NCBI RefSeq assembly: GCF_012033695.1
Contig: NZ_JAAVJI010000004.1
Span: 124,001 to 188,000 of the forward strand
Direction: 5' to 3'
Source: Pseudomonas quercus
GTDB taxonomy: Bacteria; Pseudomonadota; Gammaproteobacteria; Pseudomonadales; Pseudomonadaceae
Length of the DNA: 64,000 nt
How positions within the stretch are numbered: the stretch's first letter is position 1; the number at the start of each line of letters is the position of its first letter. This document shows positions 1 through 8,097 of this stretch, piece after piece. The translations under genes were made by a program, and so were the position numbers. The notes below the pieces were generated by a model. That model was not told the origin of the DNA and made no database searches. It was given only the letters and a program-made list of their open reading frames with translations.

Positions 1-1473
1 CAGCAGCATGCGGTTCAGCCAGCTGTGAATGATGCCGTCGCCTGGGCGAAGGGACACGCCACCACGGGTGCGGATAAAGTCAGGCAAGGTGTGGTGAGTG
101 GTGACGTCGATGGGTTTCGGGTAAGCAGCGGTGTGGCAGAAGGACTGCATCACCAGGTCGGCCGAGAAGCCCAGGCAAGCCAGGTCTTTCAGCTCGTCGC
201 GGGTCATCGGGCCGGTGGTGTCCTGGGACCCCACGGTGGTCATCTTCGGTTCACAGTAGGTGCCTGGGCGAACGCCCTTGCCAGCTTCAAGGCCACAGGC
301 CTTGCCCACCATTTTCTGCGCCAGGGTGTAGCCCTTGCCGGTGTCGACCGGGGCTTCCGGCAGTTTGAACAGGTCGGTGCTGCCCAGGTTCAGCTCGGCG
401 CGGGCCTTGTCGGTCAGGCCACGGCCCACGATCAGTGGGATACGGCCGCCAGCGCGCACCTCGTCCAACAGCACGGGAGTTTTGAGTTCGAAGGTGGTGA
501 TCACCTCATCGGTGCCGTGCTTGCACACCTTGCCGGCGTGGGGGTACACGTCGATCACGTCGCCCATTTCCAGGTTCGACACGTCGAACTCGATGGGCAG
601 GGCGCCGGCGTCTTCCATGGTGTTGTAGAAGATAGGGGCGATCTTGGTGCCAAAGCAGAAGCCACCGGCGCGCTTGTTCGGTACGTAAGGAATGTCGTCA
701 CCGAAGAACCACAGTACCGAGTTGGTCGCCGATTTGCGGGAGGAACCCGTACCGACCACGTCACCGACGTAGGCCACGGGGAAGCCCTTGGCCTTCACTT
801 CTTCGATCTGCTTGAGTGGGCCAATGGCGCCTTGCTGCTCAGGCACGATGCCGTCGCGGGCCATTTTCAGCATGGCCAAGGCGTGCAGCGGGATGTCTGG
901 GCGCGACCAGGCGTCTGGGGCAGGGGACAGGTCGTCGGTGTTGGTCTCGCCAGGCACCTTGAACACGGTCAGGGTGTATTTGTCAGCGATAGCCGGGCGC
1001 TTGGTGAACCACTCACCGGCTGCCCAGGATTCGAGCACGGCCTTGGCATGGGCATTGCCGTTCTTGGCTTTTTCGGCCACGTCGTGGAAGGCGTCGAACA
1101 TCAGCAACGTGTGCTTGAGCTGTTCGGCGGCCACGCTGGCCAGCTCGGCGCTGTCGAGTAGTTCAACCAGGGTATGGATGTTGTAGCCGCCCTGCATGGT
1201 GCCCAGCAGTTCGGTGGCGCGCTTCTTGTCGATCAGGGGCGAGGTGGCTTCGCCCTTGGCCAACGCGGACAGAAAGCCGGCCTTCACATAGGCGGCTTCG
1301 TCTACCCCTGGGGGAACGCGGTTGGTGATCAGGTCTACAAGGAAGGCTTCTTCACCAGCAGGCGGGTTCTTCAGCAGCTCGACCAGGCCGGCGGTTTGTT
1401 CGGCGTTCAGCGGCTGGGGCACGATACCCTGGGCGGCACGCTCTTCGGAGTGTTTGCGATAGGCTTCAAGCAC
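1..1473 (-). CDS. acnB: Aconitate hydratase B, N-terminal 491 residues (partial)
   Basis: Bifunctional aconitase B / 2-methylisocitrate dehydratase of the TCA and methylcitrate cycles, cytosolic, with a 4Fe-4S cluster. The gene runs off the left edge, so only the N-terminal 491 codons are present (the family is about 865 residues). The visible part carries the N-terminal HEAT-like helical domain followed by the swivel domain; the segment GDVVGTGSSRKSATNSV is typical of AcnB. The cluster cysteines lie outside the window. The start is GTG (complement of 1471-1473), chosen because a GAGGG Shine-Dalgarno lies just upstream and because MLEAYRKHSEERAAQG is the usual AcnB N-terminus. This is a core gene and marks the left border of the accessory region. 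Confidence 0.95.
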   Translation of the reverse strand, partial: MLEAYRKHSEERAAQGIVPQPLNAEQTAGLVELLKNPPAGEEAFLVDLITNRVPPGVDEAAYVKAGFLSALAKGEATSPLIDKKRATELLGTMQGGYNIHTLVELLDSAELASVAAEQLKHTLLMFDAFHDVAEKAKNGNAHAKAVLESWAAGEWFTKRPAIADKYTLTVFKVPGETNTDDLSPAPDAWSRPDIPLHALAMLKMARDGIVPEQQGAIGPLKQIEEVKAKGFPVAYVGDVVGTGSSRKSATNSVLWFFGDDIPYVPNKRAGGFCFGTKIAPIFYNTMEDAGALPIEFDVSNLEMGDVIDVYPHAGKVCKHGTDEVITTFELKTPVLLDEVRAGGRIPLIVGRGLTDKARAELNLGSTDLFKLPEAPVDTGKGYTLAQKMVGKACGLEAGKGVRPGTYCEPKMTTVGSQDTTGPMTRDELKDLACLGFSADLVMQSFCHTAAYPKPIDVTTHHTLPDFIRTRGGVSLRPGDGIIHSWLNRMLL

Positions 1474-1856
1474 AGTTATTACCCTCATCAGTGGTCCCGC
1501 GTGGGGACGCTCGTCCAGCGGCGCTCTCGCACACCGGGGCCGCACGGCTATGGAAGCCGGCTGGCCGGGGTAGCGATGAGTGCCAGGCAGAAGCTGTTTT
1601 CAAAGTTTTACGCCGGCAGAATGCTCAGCTGATGAGGGCTGGCACGGAGGCTGGGGCCGTGCCATTGCATTCTGACGGATGGACTGTACTCGTGACGCTT
1701 TGAAAACAGCTTCCAATGGACATTGGTGCCTTCAAGCAGGCCGGATGATTCTACGGCATAAATGCCGCGAAGGTAAGTTGCCCGTTGAGCCATTAAGGGT
1801 GAAACCACTACGACTAAGGGCTAAGATAGGCGGCCTGCTGCCTTGTCGACACACCT
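1474..1856. other. Intergenic region between divergent acnB and the DUF1289 gene
   Basis: About 380 bases with no convincing gene. Short open frames here lack ribosome-binding sites and recognisable motifs. It must contain the acnB promoter (minus strand) and probably a promoter for the DUF1289 gene, but I cannot pick out -35/-10 boxes with confidence. Its notable element is a 16-base perfect inverted repeat, listed separately. Confidence 0.6.
1590..1713. repeat. 16-base perfect inverted repeat, arms 92 bases apart
   Basis: The left arm GAAGCTGTTTTCAAAG (1590-1605) is exactly reverse-complementary to the right arm CTTTGAAAACAGCTTC (1698-1713). Sixteen matching bases are unlikely by chance. 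The arms lie between acnB and the DUF1289 gene, so they could be paired regulator sites, recombinase arm sites or the stem of a long structured RNA. The sequence does not say which. Confidence 0.6.
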
Positions 1857-1862
1857 GTGAAC

Positions 1863-2327
1863 ATGCCTGAAACTACCATCAAAACGCCCTGTGTGGGCCT
1901 GTGCTCTACGGTCTACGGGGACCTGGTGTGCCGAGGTTGCAAGCGCTTTCACCATGAGGTGATTGACTGGAATGGCTACACCGATGCGCAGAAGCGCGTG
2001 GTCTGGCTACGGTTGGAGCAACTGCTGGTTCAGGTGATGGAAGGCAAGGTGGAGGTGTTCGACCCGGCCCGGCTGCGCCTTCAACTGGAGCAACGCAAGA
2101 TCCGCTTCCAGCCCAGGCAGTCGGAGTACTGCTGGGCGTACCAACTCATCGCCCGTGGCGCACGCATGATCATCCAGCTGGACGCTTATGGCCTGGCGCT
2201 GCTGCCTGAATTTCGTACCTGGGAGCTGCCCGCCCTGCGAGACGCCATCGACCGGGAATTTTTCCTGCTGTCCGAAGCGCACTACGAGCGCTACATCGCA
2301 CCGGCCTTCTTGAGGGAGGGGCTATGA
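1863..2327 (+). CDS. DUF1289 domain protein (small cysteine-motif protein)
   Basis: A 154-residue protein. Its N-terminus has the DUF1289 pattern: TPCVGLC, then CRGCKR about nine residues later, so four cysteines that probably bind a metal or Fe-S cluster. DUF1289 proteins are otherwise uncharacterised. The C-terminal two thirds is a helical extension with no motif I recognise. The stop overlaps the following thioesterase ATG by four bases (ATGA), indicating coupled translation. A GTG six bases upstream (1857) is an alternative start; ATG was preferred and neither has a strong Shine-Dalgarno. A degraded second copy of its 3' end occurs at 11483-11587. Confidence 0.8.
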   Translation: MPETTIKTPCVGLCSTVYGDLVCRGCKRFHHEVIDWNGYTDAQKRVVWLRLEQLLVQVMEGKVEVFDPARLRLQLEQRKIRFQPRQSEYCWAYQLIARGARMIIQLDAYGLALLPEFRTWELPALRDAIDREFFLLSEAHYERYIAPAFLREGL

Positions 2328-2803
2328 GCCAGCGCTCCGATATCACCTTTACAACGGTCCAGGTGGAGGCGCTTGAGCGTAGGCTGTATCAAGACATTCC
2401 CCTGAGCTTAGCCATGGGTGTAACCGTGCGTGGTGTAGACGCCAATGTACTGACCCTGCACGCGCCCCTGGCGCCCAACCATAACCACAAAGGCACCTTG
2501 TTCGGCGGCAGCGTTTACAGCCTGGCCGTGTTGGCCGCCTGGTCGTGGCTGTACGTGAATACCCAAGCGCAGGGCATGGACGGCCATATCGTGATCCAGG
2601 GTGGCAGTATCGAGTACTCCTTGCCGATAAGTAGTGACGGGCTAGGGATCTGCCACCCGGTGACTGAAGAGGCCTGGGCTCGGTTCGCGCAGACCTTCGC
2701 CCGCCGTGGCAAAGCGCGAATCAACGTGAGCAGCGTGGTCAGAGGGGAGGGCGGGGAAGCTGATGCGGCGCGTTTCGTCGGGGTGTTTGTGCTGCAAAGG
2801 TAG
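2324..2803 (+). CDS. YiiD C-terminal-type hotdog thioesterase
   Basis: A 159-residue hotdog-fold protein resembling the thioesterase-like C-terminal domain of YiiD. The central segment HNHKGTLFGGSVYSLAVLAA is the characteristic N-x-x-G-T-x-F-G-G-S helix-turn of this family. The substrate is unknown; family membership suggests an acyl-CoA or acyl-carrier thioester. It is translationally coupled to the DUF1289 gene by ATGA. A second copy at 11584-11873 has lost about 190 bases internally, so this copy is the functional one. Confidence 0.85.
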   Translation: MSQRSDITFTTVQVEALERRLYQDIPLSLAMGVTVRGVDANVLTLHAPLAPNHNHKGTLFGGSVYSLAVLAAWSWLYVNTQAQGMDGHIVIQGGSIEYSLPISSDGLGICHPVTEEAWARFAQTFARRGKARINVSSVVRGEGGEADAARFVGVFVLQR

Positions 2804-2897
2804 CATTCAAGCTTTGACTCAGCTCGCCAGCCTCTTCACACGTAACGCATAACAGCTTCATACCAATGTACCTCACTCGGCACCCTTAGCACTCTGA

Positions 2898-2930
2898 TCA
2901 TGAGCACCTCATACAAGGAGGTGCTCATGA
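2898..2930 (+). promoter_or_regulatory. Hairpin over the Shine-Dalgarno and start codon of the truncated pyocin gene
   Basis: The arm TCATGAGCACCTC (2898-2910) and the arm GAGGTGCTCATGA (2918-2930) are a perfect 13-base inverted repeat around a 7-base loop. The right arm contains most of the AAGGAGGT ribosome-binding site and the ATG at 2927. In RNA, this stem would hide both the Shine-Dalgarno and the start codon. The same element precedes the long pyocin gene (11971-11997). Confidence 0.7.
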
Positions 2931-3016
2931 GTGATGGTTATTACAAGGATGACGGCTACGTCAACATCCGCCCGGGCCCTGCGCCCTTTGCCGGCAATGA
3001 CGTTTTTTTGGTATAG
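2927..3016 (+). pseudogene. Truncated pyocin leader (29 codons)
   Basis: Starts with MSDGYYKDDGYVNIRPGPAP, identical to the first residues of the S-type pyocin at 11997. It then diverges and stops at TAG 3014-3016. It keeps the ribosome-binding site and hairpin but none of the pyocin body. It is best read as the remnant left when the island separated this promoter from its gene. The three Gly/Asn-rich codons before divergence are still in the ancestral frame, unlike the copy at 11997. Confidence 0.8.
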
Positions 3017-3128
3017 CGTTGTTGCATGGTGGATGTATCTAGTGGTTATAATTGAGTTAGACGCGCTAGCTTCTGGATATAGTCAAGAACAATCTAAGGA
3101 TTACTACAGCTGGCGGTGTGGGGGCGCT

Positions 3129-3842
3129 ATGCCGTGTCTGTGTAGTGAATGGTACCAAGAAAATACTACTGCCTTTGACAAGGTAGAAGATTCAACGCAG
3201 TTAGCTGCGCAATTACAGATTGTAGCTATTGAGCATAATTTTGAAGTCGCTTTACTAATTCTAAATCTACCTACGCCTTTTACTCGGCACCGGTGTGTCG
3301 TCATCCGTCATGGCTGGCCGATCTGGGTAGGTAGCGTAGCCGAGCAGTTTGTTGGTGTGTTACGTCCTCATATTGCTGCAAGCGCTTTATGTGATGATAC
3401 AGTGGCTTGGGTTGCTGAGGAGTGCTCAGAAATCCTTCGTCCCTTTAAAAAGGCTGTAGATTTACGAGATAGCAGTGGAGTAACACTCTCGGTCAGCGAA
3501 GGAAGTGGAATAAGTCACTCGATATCCTTCGTTCGTTCCGGGGAGCCTGTATTGGACACAGAGCTCGCTTCACTTCGCATGAGAGTTAGATGTATTGGAG
3601 GGATGGCTAGTCGGGCAGTCGCCCGGCTGGGCTTAGGCTTGGTGGACAGTTTCGAGTTGACTTCCCGCGAGCTTGAAGTACTTCGTTGGACAGCAGATGG
3701 TAAGTGCACCCACGATGTTGGAAAAATACTAGGTATTTCTGCAAATACGGTCAATTATCATATAAAAAATTTGACGTGCAAGATGGGGTGTTCAAGCAAG
3801 CTTCATGCGGTGGCTTATGCCGCCCGTTGGCAGTTGATATAG
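3129..3842 (+). CDS. LuxR-type regulator (solo, autoinducer-binding-like N-terminus)
   Basis: The C-terminal 60 residues form a LuxR/GerE helix-turn-helix (LTSRELEVLRWTADGK, then GISANTVNYHIKN, then the closing helix KLHAVAYAARWQL). The N-terminal region resembles a LuxR autoinducer-binding domain, but I cannot assign a ligand. No LuxI-type synthase is visible, so it is a solo. The frame is open back to 2931, but those codons read through the pyocin leader out of frame, so I chose ATG 3129 after a GGGGG stretch; ATG 3033 is an alternative. It is AT-rich relative to its flanks and points at the 3' end of the RiPP operon. It is the only regulator in the island and so the best candidate to control it. 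Confidence 0.75.
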   Translation: MPCLCSEWYQENTTAFDKVEDSTQLAAQLQIVAIEHNFEVALLILNLPTPFTRHRCVVIRHGWPIWVGSVAEQFVGVLRPHIAASALCDDTVAWVAEECSEILRPFKKAVDLRDSSGVTLSVSEGSGISHSISFVRSGEPVLDTELASLRMRVRCIGGMASRAVARLGLGLVDSFELTSRELEVLRWTADGKCTHDVGKILGISANTVNYHIKNLTCKMGCSSKLHAVAYAARWQLI

Positions 3843-4338
3843 TTAACTATTAGTTTATTGGGGATGATGGGTAGGTGCCGGTCGCGGGACAAACTGGCCT
3901 AGGGGGATTCGGAAGGACGAACGATTCTGGACATGGGGGATAACATAGGCTGTGTACGAAAAAGTTTTGACGCGAAGGTGAGGCCGGGCCGCGCAGACAA
4001 GGAAGCGGATTGTGCCCGCATTCGGCTAGGCCTGCACCCGACTGGGCCCGCACCCGGGTTTACTGGTTGTAAATGAGCATTCCGACAGGGACGCTCAGTC
4101 GGCGACGCCCAGTCTGGGCTAGCAATCCAGCCTAGGGGGAACGCCGAAGCGGCCCAACCTAAGCGGCCCTACCGGTTTTCAACGCAGCGTCACCGAGTGT
4201 CAGGACTTTTCGGAAATAGTCTAGGGCTTTATCCAAGTTCGAAGGGCCGTCATTTATCGATAATCCACCGATCAAAACGGCCTGCGCTCCACTGTCTATG
4301 TACTCATCGCTGCCGACTGCAACAAGGCAGGAAAGCGT
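3843..4338. other. Gene-free gap between convergent luxR and the oxygenase gene
   Basis: About 500 bases between the 3' ends of the LuxR-type gene and the JmjC/cupin gene. No open frame has a credible start or motif. Several short GC-rich imperfect inverted repeats (for example CCCAGTCTGGG near 4109) may end transcription, but none is followed by a clear T-run. The base composition is mixed, and the stretch may contain debris from earlier insertions. Confidence 0.5.
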
Positions 4339-5604
4339 TCAAGCAATCACGTCGATGGCAGCCTGAGCATATAGCCATCGCACCACACCGAGGATCTCCT
4401 CATCACCGAGTTGCCCACGCAGTACCTGCGTCATCGCTAGAGGTTCGGCTCGCAGTAACAGCCCGACCAAGACACGAATCGCCTGAAGTTGCTTTACACA
4501 CCGCATCGCTCCGCCAGCGAACAATAGCCCTGCCTTCTCGTCCAGTGCCAGCAAAAAAAGCGGGCTGTCCAGCCTTGCACTGAGCATCAGGTCTGGCCAA
4601 TACAACACGTCAGGGCGATCCACAGCGCGATCACGGATGACGCCGTTGGCAGACAATTTGAGCAACATTTGGATTTTGCTGTTATCGCGGATAGTGTTGA
4701 TAAACCGTACTGCTTGCACAGGCAGTTCGACCTCGTCAAGCGACTCAAATACCATGCTGGGACGTTGCTTGATAGCACCCATCGGCGTTTTGCCCGCCTT
4801 AGAGGCCATCGAAGCTTTAATCGGGTTTTCGCAGAACCTTTGGGCGGTACCATGGCTGAACATGCCCACTGACAAGGTCAGAGTTGTTTCCAACTTATCC
4901 AGTTTGTTGTAATGCCACCAACCGGCGGGAATGAAGAAAATCTCGCCCGCTGCTACCTCATAAACAACGGCATCATCCGCATAGGGACTGATATCAATAT
5001 GCCCAAAGCAGATGCCGTTGAGCGCGGACTTTTTCTCCAGCGCCATGCTGTCAAAATAAGTTGGCGGCCATAGCATCATGCGCTTGCGGCCATACAAGGG
5101 GAACAGAAAAGTGTCGCAGGAATCATTATGCAGGCCAATCCAAGTCGAGCGATACCTACCGCCAATGAATACAGCATTGGCGCCAGGGTACGGCATGCCA
5201 TAACGCTCAATGTAGCCATGCGTGAACGCACGTAGTTTAGTGGCCACGGTACTGGAGTGCTTCAGACAATAGTCACGTGTAAACGTTATTCCTTCGGCAT
5301 CATTGAGCGCAGCGAAGTCCCTGACAAACTGTTCGAACCCTTCAAAGTGCTCGGGAAAAGCTGGCACCGCCGGTTGGTCAAGCATCCTGCCGTCAGCGTT
5401 GATGGTCAGGTCACCCGATTCGACGATGTTTCTTGCCAACTGAAAAACGTCCTGCAGGGTCAATAGTGGCTCGATAAGTGCGTCCTTTTCAATTACCACT
5501 GGTTGCGACTTATTGTTTGAGCGGTTGACGAACTGCTCCCAAAAAGAAGAAGGAATAACGGGTGTGTTTTTTCTGGTCGAGCGTGCAGTTCTTGTAGATG
5601 TCAT
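4339..5604 (-). CDS. JmjC/cupin_8-type 2-oxoglutarate Fe(II) oxygenase, last gene of the RiPP operon
   Basis: A 421-residue protein. The centre is a cupin_8/JmjC fold: H159-x-D161 in WIGLHNDSCDTFLFPLYG and a second histidine, H231, in EIFFIPAGWWHYN supply the expected iron facial triad. Family members hydroxylate protein or peptide side chains using 2-oxoglutarate and O2. The C-terminal 150 residues are helical and unassigned and may bind substrate. It starts 12 bases after the MFS stop, so it is co-transcribed with the YcaO/TfuA genes, which suggests the precursor peptide as substrate. An AAGG about ten bases upstream supports ATG 5604. It could instead modify a self-protection target; the sequence cannot separate these options. 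Confidence 0.8.
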   Translation of the reverse strand: MTSTRTARSTRKNTPVIPSSFWEQFVNRSNNKSQPVVIEKDALIEPLLTLQDVFQLARNIVESGDLTINADGRMLDQPAVPAFPEHFEGFEQFVRDFAALNDAEGITFTRDYCLKHSSTVATKLRAFTHGYIERYGMPYPGANAVFIGGRYRSTWIGLHNDSCDTFLFPLYGRKRMMLWPPTYFDSMALEKKSALNGICFGHIDISPYADDAVVYEVAAGEIFFIPAGWWHYNKLDKLETTLTLSVGMFSHGTAQRFCENPIKASMASKAGKTPMGAIKQRPSMVFESLDEVELPVQAVRFINTIRDNSKIQMLLKLSANGVIRDRAVDRPDVLYWPDLMLSARLDSPLFLLALDEKAGLLFAGGAMRCVKQLQAIRVLVGLLLRAEPLAMTQVLRGQLGDEEILGVVRWLYAQAAIDVIA

Positions 5605-5616
5605 CGGTGATTACCT

Positions 5617-6936
5617 TCAATCTGGAAAAGCATCAGGGTAGAAGTTCTTGTAGGCATTCTTTATCTGCTCATCGTTCAGACCTAAGACGTGCACCAGCAC
5701 CGCACTGAACATGCAGGGCACCACTGCTAAGACTATAAGCAGACCCAGTATCACCATGGCGTAACTCACGCCCAGTGCGCCTGAAAACGCACCTCCGATC
5801 ACAGTGCCAAAAGGGATGACCATGCCTGAAATGAACGACGTCGCCGAGCCGATCCGGTTCCTGTAGTTGTCGGGGGTAGCCAACACGCGCACCGTGGAAG
5901 TATTGACCGTGACCATCATCAGCCCCACACCGCCGACAAATAGCAGCGGTACCGTTACGCTGGCAAACCACCACGGTTGGGTATGAAAGAAGTGACTGAA
6001 AATACCGCAACTGAACATAGCCAGCCCCACCAGCAGGAACCCCGAGAACACGGCGTTCGGTCGGCCCCAGCGATGGTTGGCGCGCTTGACCAACGTCAGG
6101 CTCCCCATTAGCAGCCCGAACGCAAACGCTCCCTCAGTCACTGCAATCAACCATAAATCTGCGGGAAAATAGCGATTGATCAAAACGGGGAACAACACTG
6201 CAAACAGGGGATACAGCGAAAAGTTGACAACGAATGCCAACAAGCTCAAGTTCCATTCGGGCTTTACCCTATAGAGCGCTGTAAACCCTTCTTGGGTGCG
6301 CTTATACCAGCTAGCGAGATAGGAAGTCTGCCGCGCCGCAGGTATTTGGCCAGTGGCTGGCTCTTTTATGGCCACAATCAAAACCAGCGCAATGATTACT
6401 GCCAATGCATTGAGCCACAGGGTGCCCAACACTCCCAATGGGCCTAACAAAATACCGGCGGCAAGAGGCCCCATCAGGGCGGACGACGAGCCGACAATAC
6501 TCCTCAGGCGCACGGCATCGCTGACCCGCTCGGTAGCAACCAAAGTTGGCGTCAGGCTCATCTGGATCGGCTCGCGAATACCCATGCTGATACCGGAAAC
6601 AATCAGGCATGCGCCAATCAAGAAAGGCTGGTAAAAATCTATCGAACTCAAACTGGCCAGCGCTAGCGTCGCCGCTGCACTTACTAAATAGCAGCCGACC
6701 AGCAAACGGTAACGATTGTATTGATCGCCAAGCCATCCAAATGCCGCACGGGACAGCACATCAGCCAGGGTCCCGACCGCAACGAATGTGGAGAACACCA
6801 GCGGGTCATCGACTTTGCCCAAGACCCACCAGGCAATGGCGAACTGCCCGCAACGCGCGCCCACAGCATTTAGGAAGGCGGCAATCTGGATCATGTAAAA
6901 GTCACGCCCCAATCCTGATAGCGACGACTTATTCAT
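5617..6936 (-). CDS. MFS transporter, probable RiPP exporter or self-resistance pump
   Basis: About 439 residues with roughly 12 hydrophobic segments, resembling MFS drug-exporter proteins (MFS_3/enterobactin-exporter-like). ATG 6936 was chosen because it overlaps the stop of the ThiF-rhodanese gene as ATGA and begins MNKSSLSGLGRDF, right before the first membrane helix. The frame is open further upstream, but those codons lie inside the ThiF gene. There is no ABC or C39-type peptidase exporter in the island, so this is the only candidate to move the mature peptide across the inner membrane. No dedicated leader peptidase is visible either, so leader removal must use another route. Confidence 0.8.
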   Translation of the reverse strand: MNKSSLSGLGRDFYMIQIAAFLNAVGARCGQFAIAWWVLGKVDDPLVFSTFVAVGTLADVLSRAAFGWLGDQYNRYRLLVGCYLVSAAATLALASLSSIDFYQPFLIGACLIVSGISMGIREPIQMSLTPTLVATERVSDAVRLRSIVGSSSALMGPLAAGILLGPLGVLGTLWLNALAVIIALVLIVAIKEPATGQIPAARQTSYLASWYKRTQEGFTALYRVKPEWNLSLLAFVVNFSLYPLFAVLFPVLINRYFPADLWLIAVTEGAFAFGLLMGSLTLVKRANHRWGRPNAVFSGFLLVGLAMFSCGIFSHFFHTQPWWFASVTVPLLFVGGVGLMMVTVNTSTVRVLATPDNYRNRIGSATSFISGMVIPFGTVIGGAFSGALGVSYAMVILGLLIVLAVVPCMFSAVLVHVLGLNDEQIKNAYKNFYPDAFPD

Positions 6937-8096
6937 GGCAGCTCCTTGCAAGTATTCAAACTCGCCTGATACCCCGCTGCGATATAGGCATCCAGGCCTC
7001 CGGTCAACGTGCGACACCGCCCATCACCGACGATGGCATTGATTGTGCGCAACGCTTTCAAGCTGCGTACGCCACTTTTGCAATAGACGACTGTGTCGGT
7101 GGTGACCTCCATTTGTGGTAAGCGTTGGGACAGCTCCCCTAACGGAATATTGACCCCGCCCAACGAAACCGATAGATGTTCTTCACCGTCCCGTACATCA
7201 ATCAGTTGCAGCGGCTCGCCACTGCGCAAGCGCTCCTCCAGCGCCTGGGGCGAAATGCAATACTGTTCACCGACGGCTGCCGCTAACCGCGCCTTGATGA
7301 CCTGGGGTTGGTTAATGGACGGTTGTTCGCCACTGAGAGGGTTGCTTGCGCGATGGCGTACCGTGACATTACGCACTTGCATGCCCAAGGCATCAATCAG
7401 TGTCATCCGGTTGGCCAAGGGTTCTCCTAGGCCGACCAGTATCTTAATAGCTTCGAGCGCCTGAATTGACCCTACGATGCCCGGCAAGACACCCAGCACG
7501 CCAGCTTCACCGCAGTTCTGAGATAGGGCTGCCGGCGGAGGTTCGGGGAAAATATCGCGCAGGTTGCTCGATCGACTACCACTCGCCTCGAATAGATTAA
7601 ATACAGCGATTTGTCCCTCGAACTGGCTTATCGACGCATATATCAAAGGCTTGCCTGCGAGGTAGCACGCGTCATTTAACAGGTACTTGGTAGGGAAGTT
7701 GTCAGTCGCATCAAGAATTACGTCGTAGCGTTGCACATAAGCCAGGACGTTGCCCTCATCGATCCGCTGGTTGAAGTGTTCGATACCGACATGAGGATTG
7801 TTGGCTAGCAGCTTTTGACGCGCCACGGCGCCTTTGGGTTGACCAACATCGTTAATCCCAAATAGCAACTGGCGGTGCAAGTTGCTGACGTCTACGGTGT
7901 CATCTTCCACGATACCGATATTGCCGACTCCCGCAGCGGCGAGGTACATCAGGGCTGGACAACCCAAGCCTCCGGCTCCTACCACCAGCACTTTACCGGT
8001 CTTAAGTCGAGCTTGGCCTTCGAGGCCGAAATCTTTGACCAGAAAGTGCCTGGCATAGTGGGCCTTTTCATCATGACTGAACATTTCGTCATCCAT
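6933..8096 (-). CDS. ThiF/MoeB-family E1-like adenylyltransferase with C-terminal rhodanese domain
   Basis: A 387-residue protein. Residues 15-250 form a ThiF/MoeB adenylation domain: nucleotide loop GAGGLG (40-45), DATDNF (129-134), and NCGEAGVLGVLPG with candidate catalytic Cys195. Residues about 280-380 are a rhodanese domain with active-site loop CKSGVRS (Cys339). Such proteins adenylate the Gly-Gly end of a ThiS/MoaD-like carrier and convert it to a thiocarboxylate. The zinc-binding cysteine pairs of MoeB are absent (NLRD replaces the first CxxC, and no second pair is present). The ATG is one base from the ThiS-like stop, so carrier and activator are made together. It is most likely the dedicated sulfur donor for TfuA/YcaO rather than a cofactor-synthesis enzyme. 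Confidence 0.88.
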   Translation of the reverse strand: MDDEMFSHDEKAHYARHFLVKDFGLEGQARLKTGKVLVVGAGGLGCPALMYLAAAGVGNIGIVEDDTVDVSNLHRQLLFGINDVGQPKGAVARQKLLANNPHVGIEHFNQRIDEGNVLAYVQRYDVILDATDNFPTKYLLNDACYLAGKPLIYASISQFEGQIAVFNLFEASGSRSSNLRDIFPEPPPAALSQNCGEAGVLGVLPGIVGSIQALEAIKILVGLGEPLANRMTLIDALGMQVRNVTVRHRASNPLSGEQPSINQPQVIKARLAAAVGEQYCISPQALEERLRSGEPLQLIDVRDGEEHLSVSLGGVNIPLGELSQRLPQMEVTTDTVVYCKSGVRSLKALRTINAIVGDGRCRTLTGGLDAYIAAGYQASLNTCKELP

Positions 8097-8097
8097 A

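Larger units (their letters stand above)
2228..3016 (+). repeat. Left copy of the long direct repeat flanking the RiPP island
   Basis: This segment contains the 3' end of the DUF1289 gene, the whole thioesterase gene, the pyocin promoter and leader, and the first 22 pyocin codons. It matches 11489-12060 in the same orientation, except for about 190 bases missing from the right copy inside the thioesterase gene. The promoter portions (2804-2930 and 11874-12000) are nearly identical. The match fades around 3016, where the island-specific AT-rich sequence begins. Confidence 0.85.

Noticed and set aside
3850..4053. 67-residue minus-strand frame after luxR
   Set aside because: Proline/cysteine-rich with no ribosome-binding site or family resemblance; more likely non-coding.
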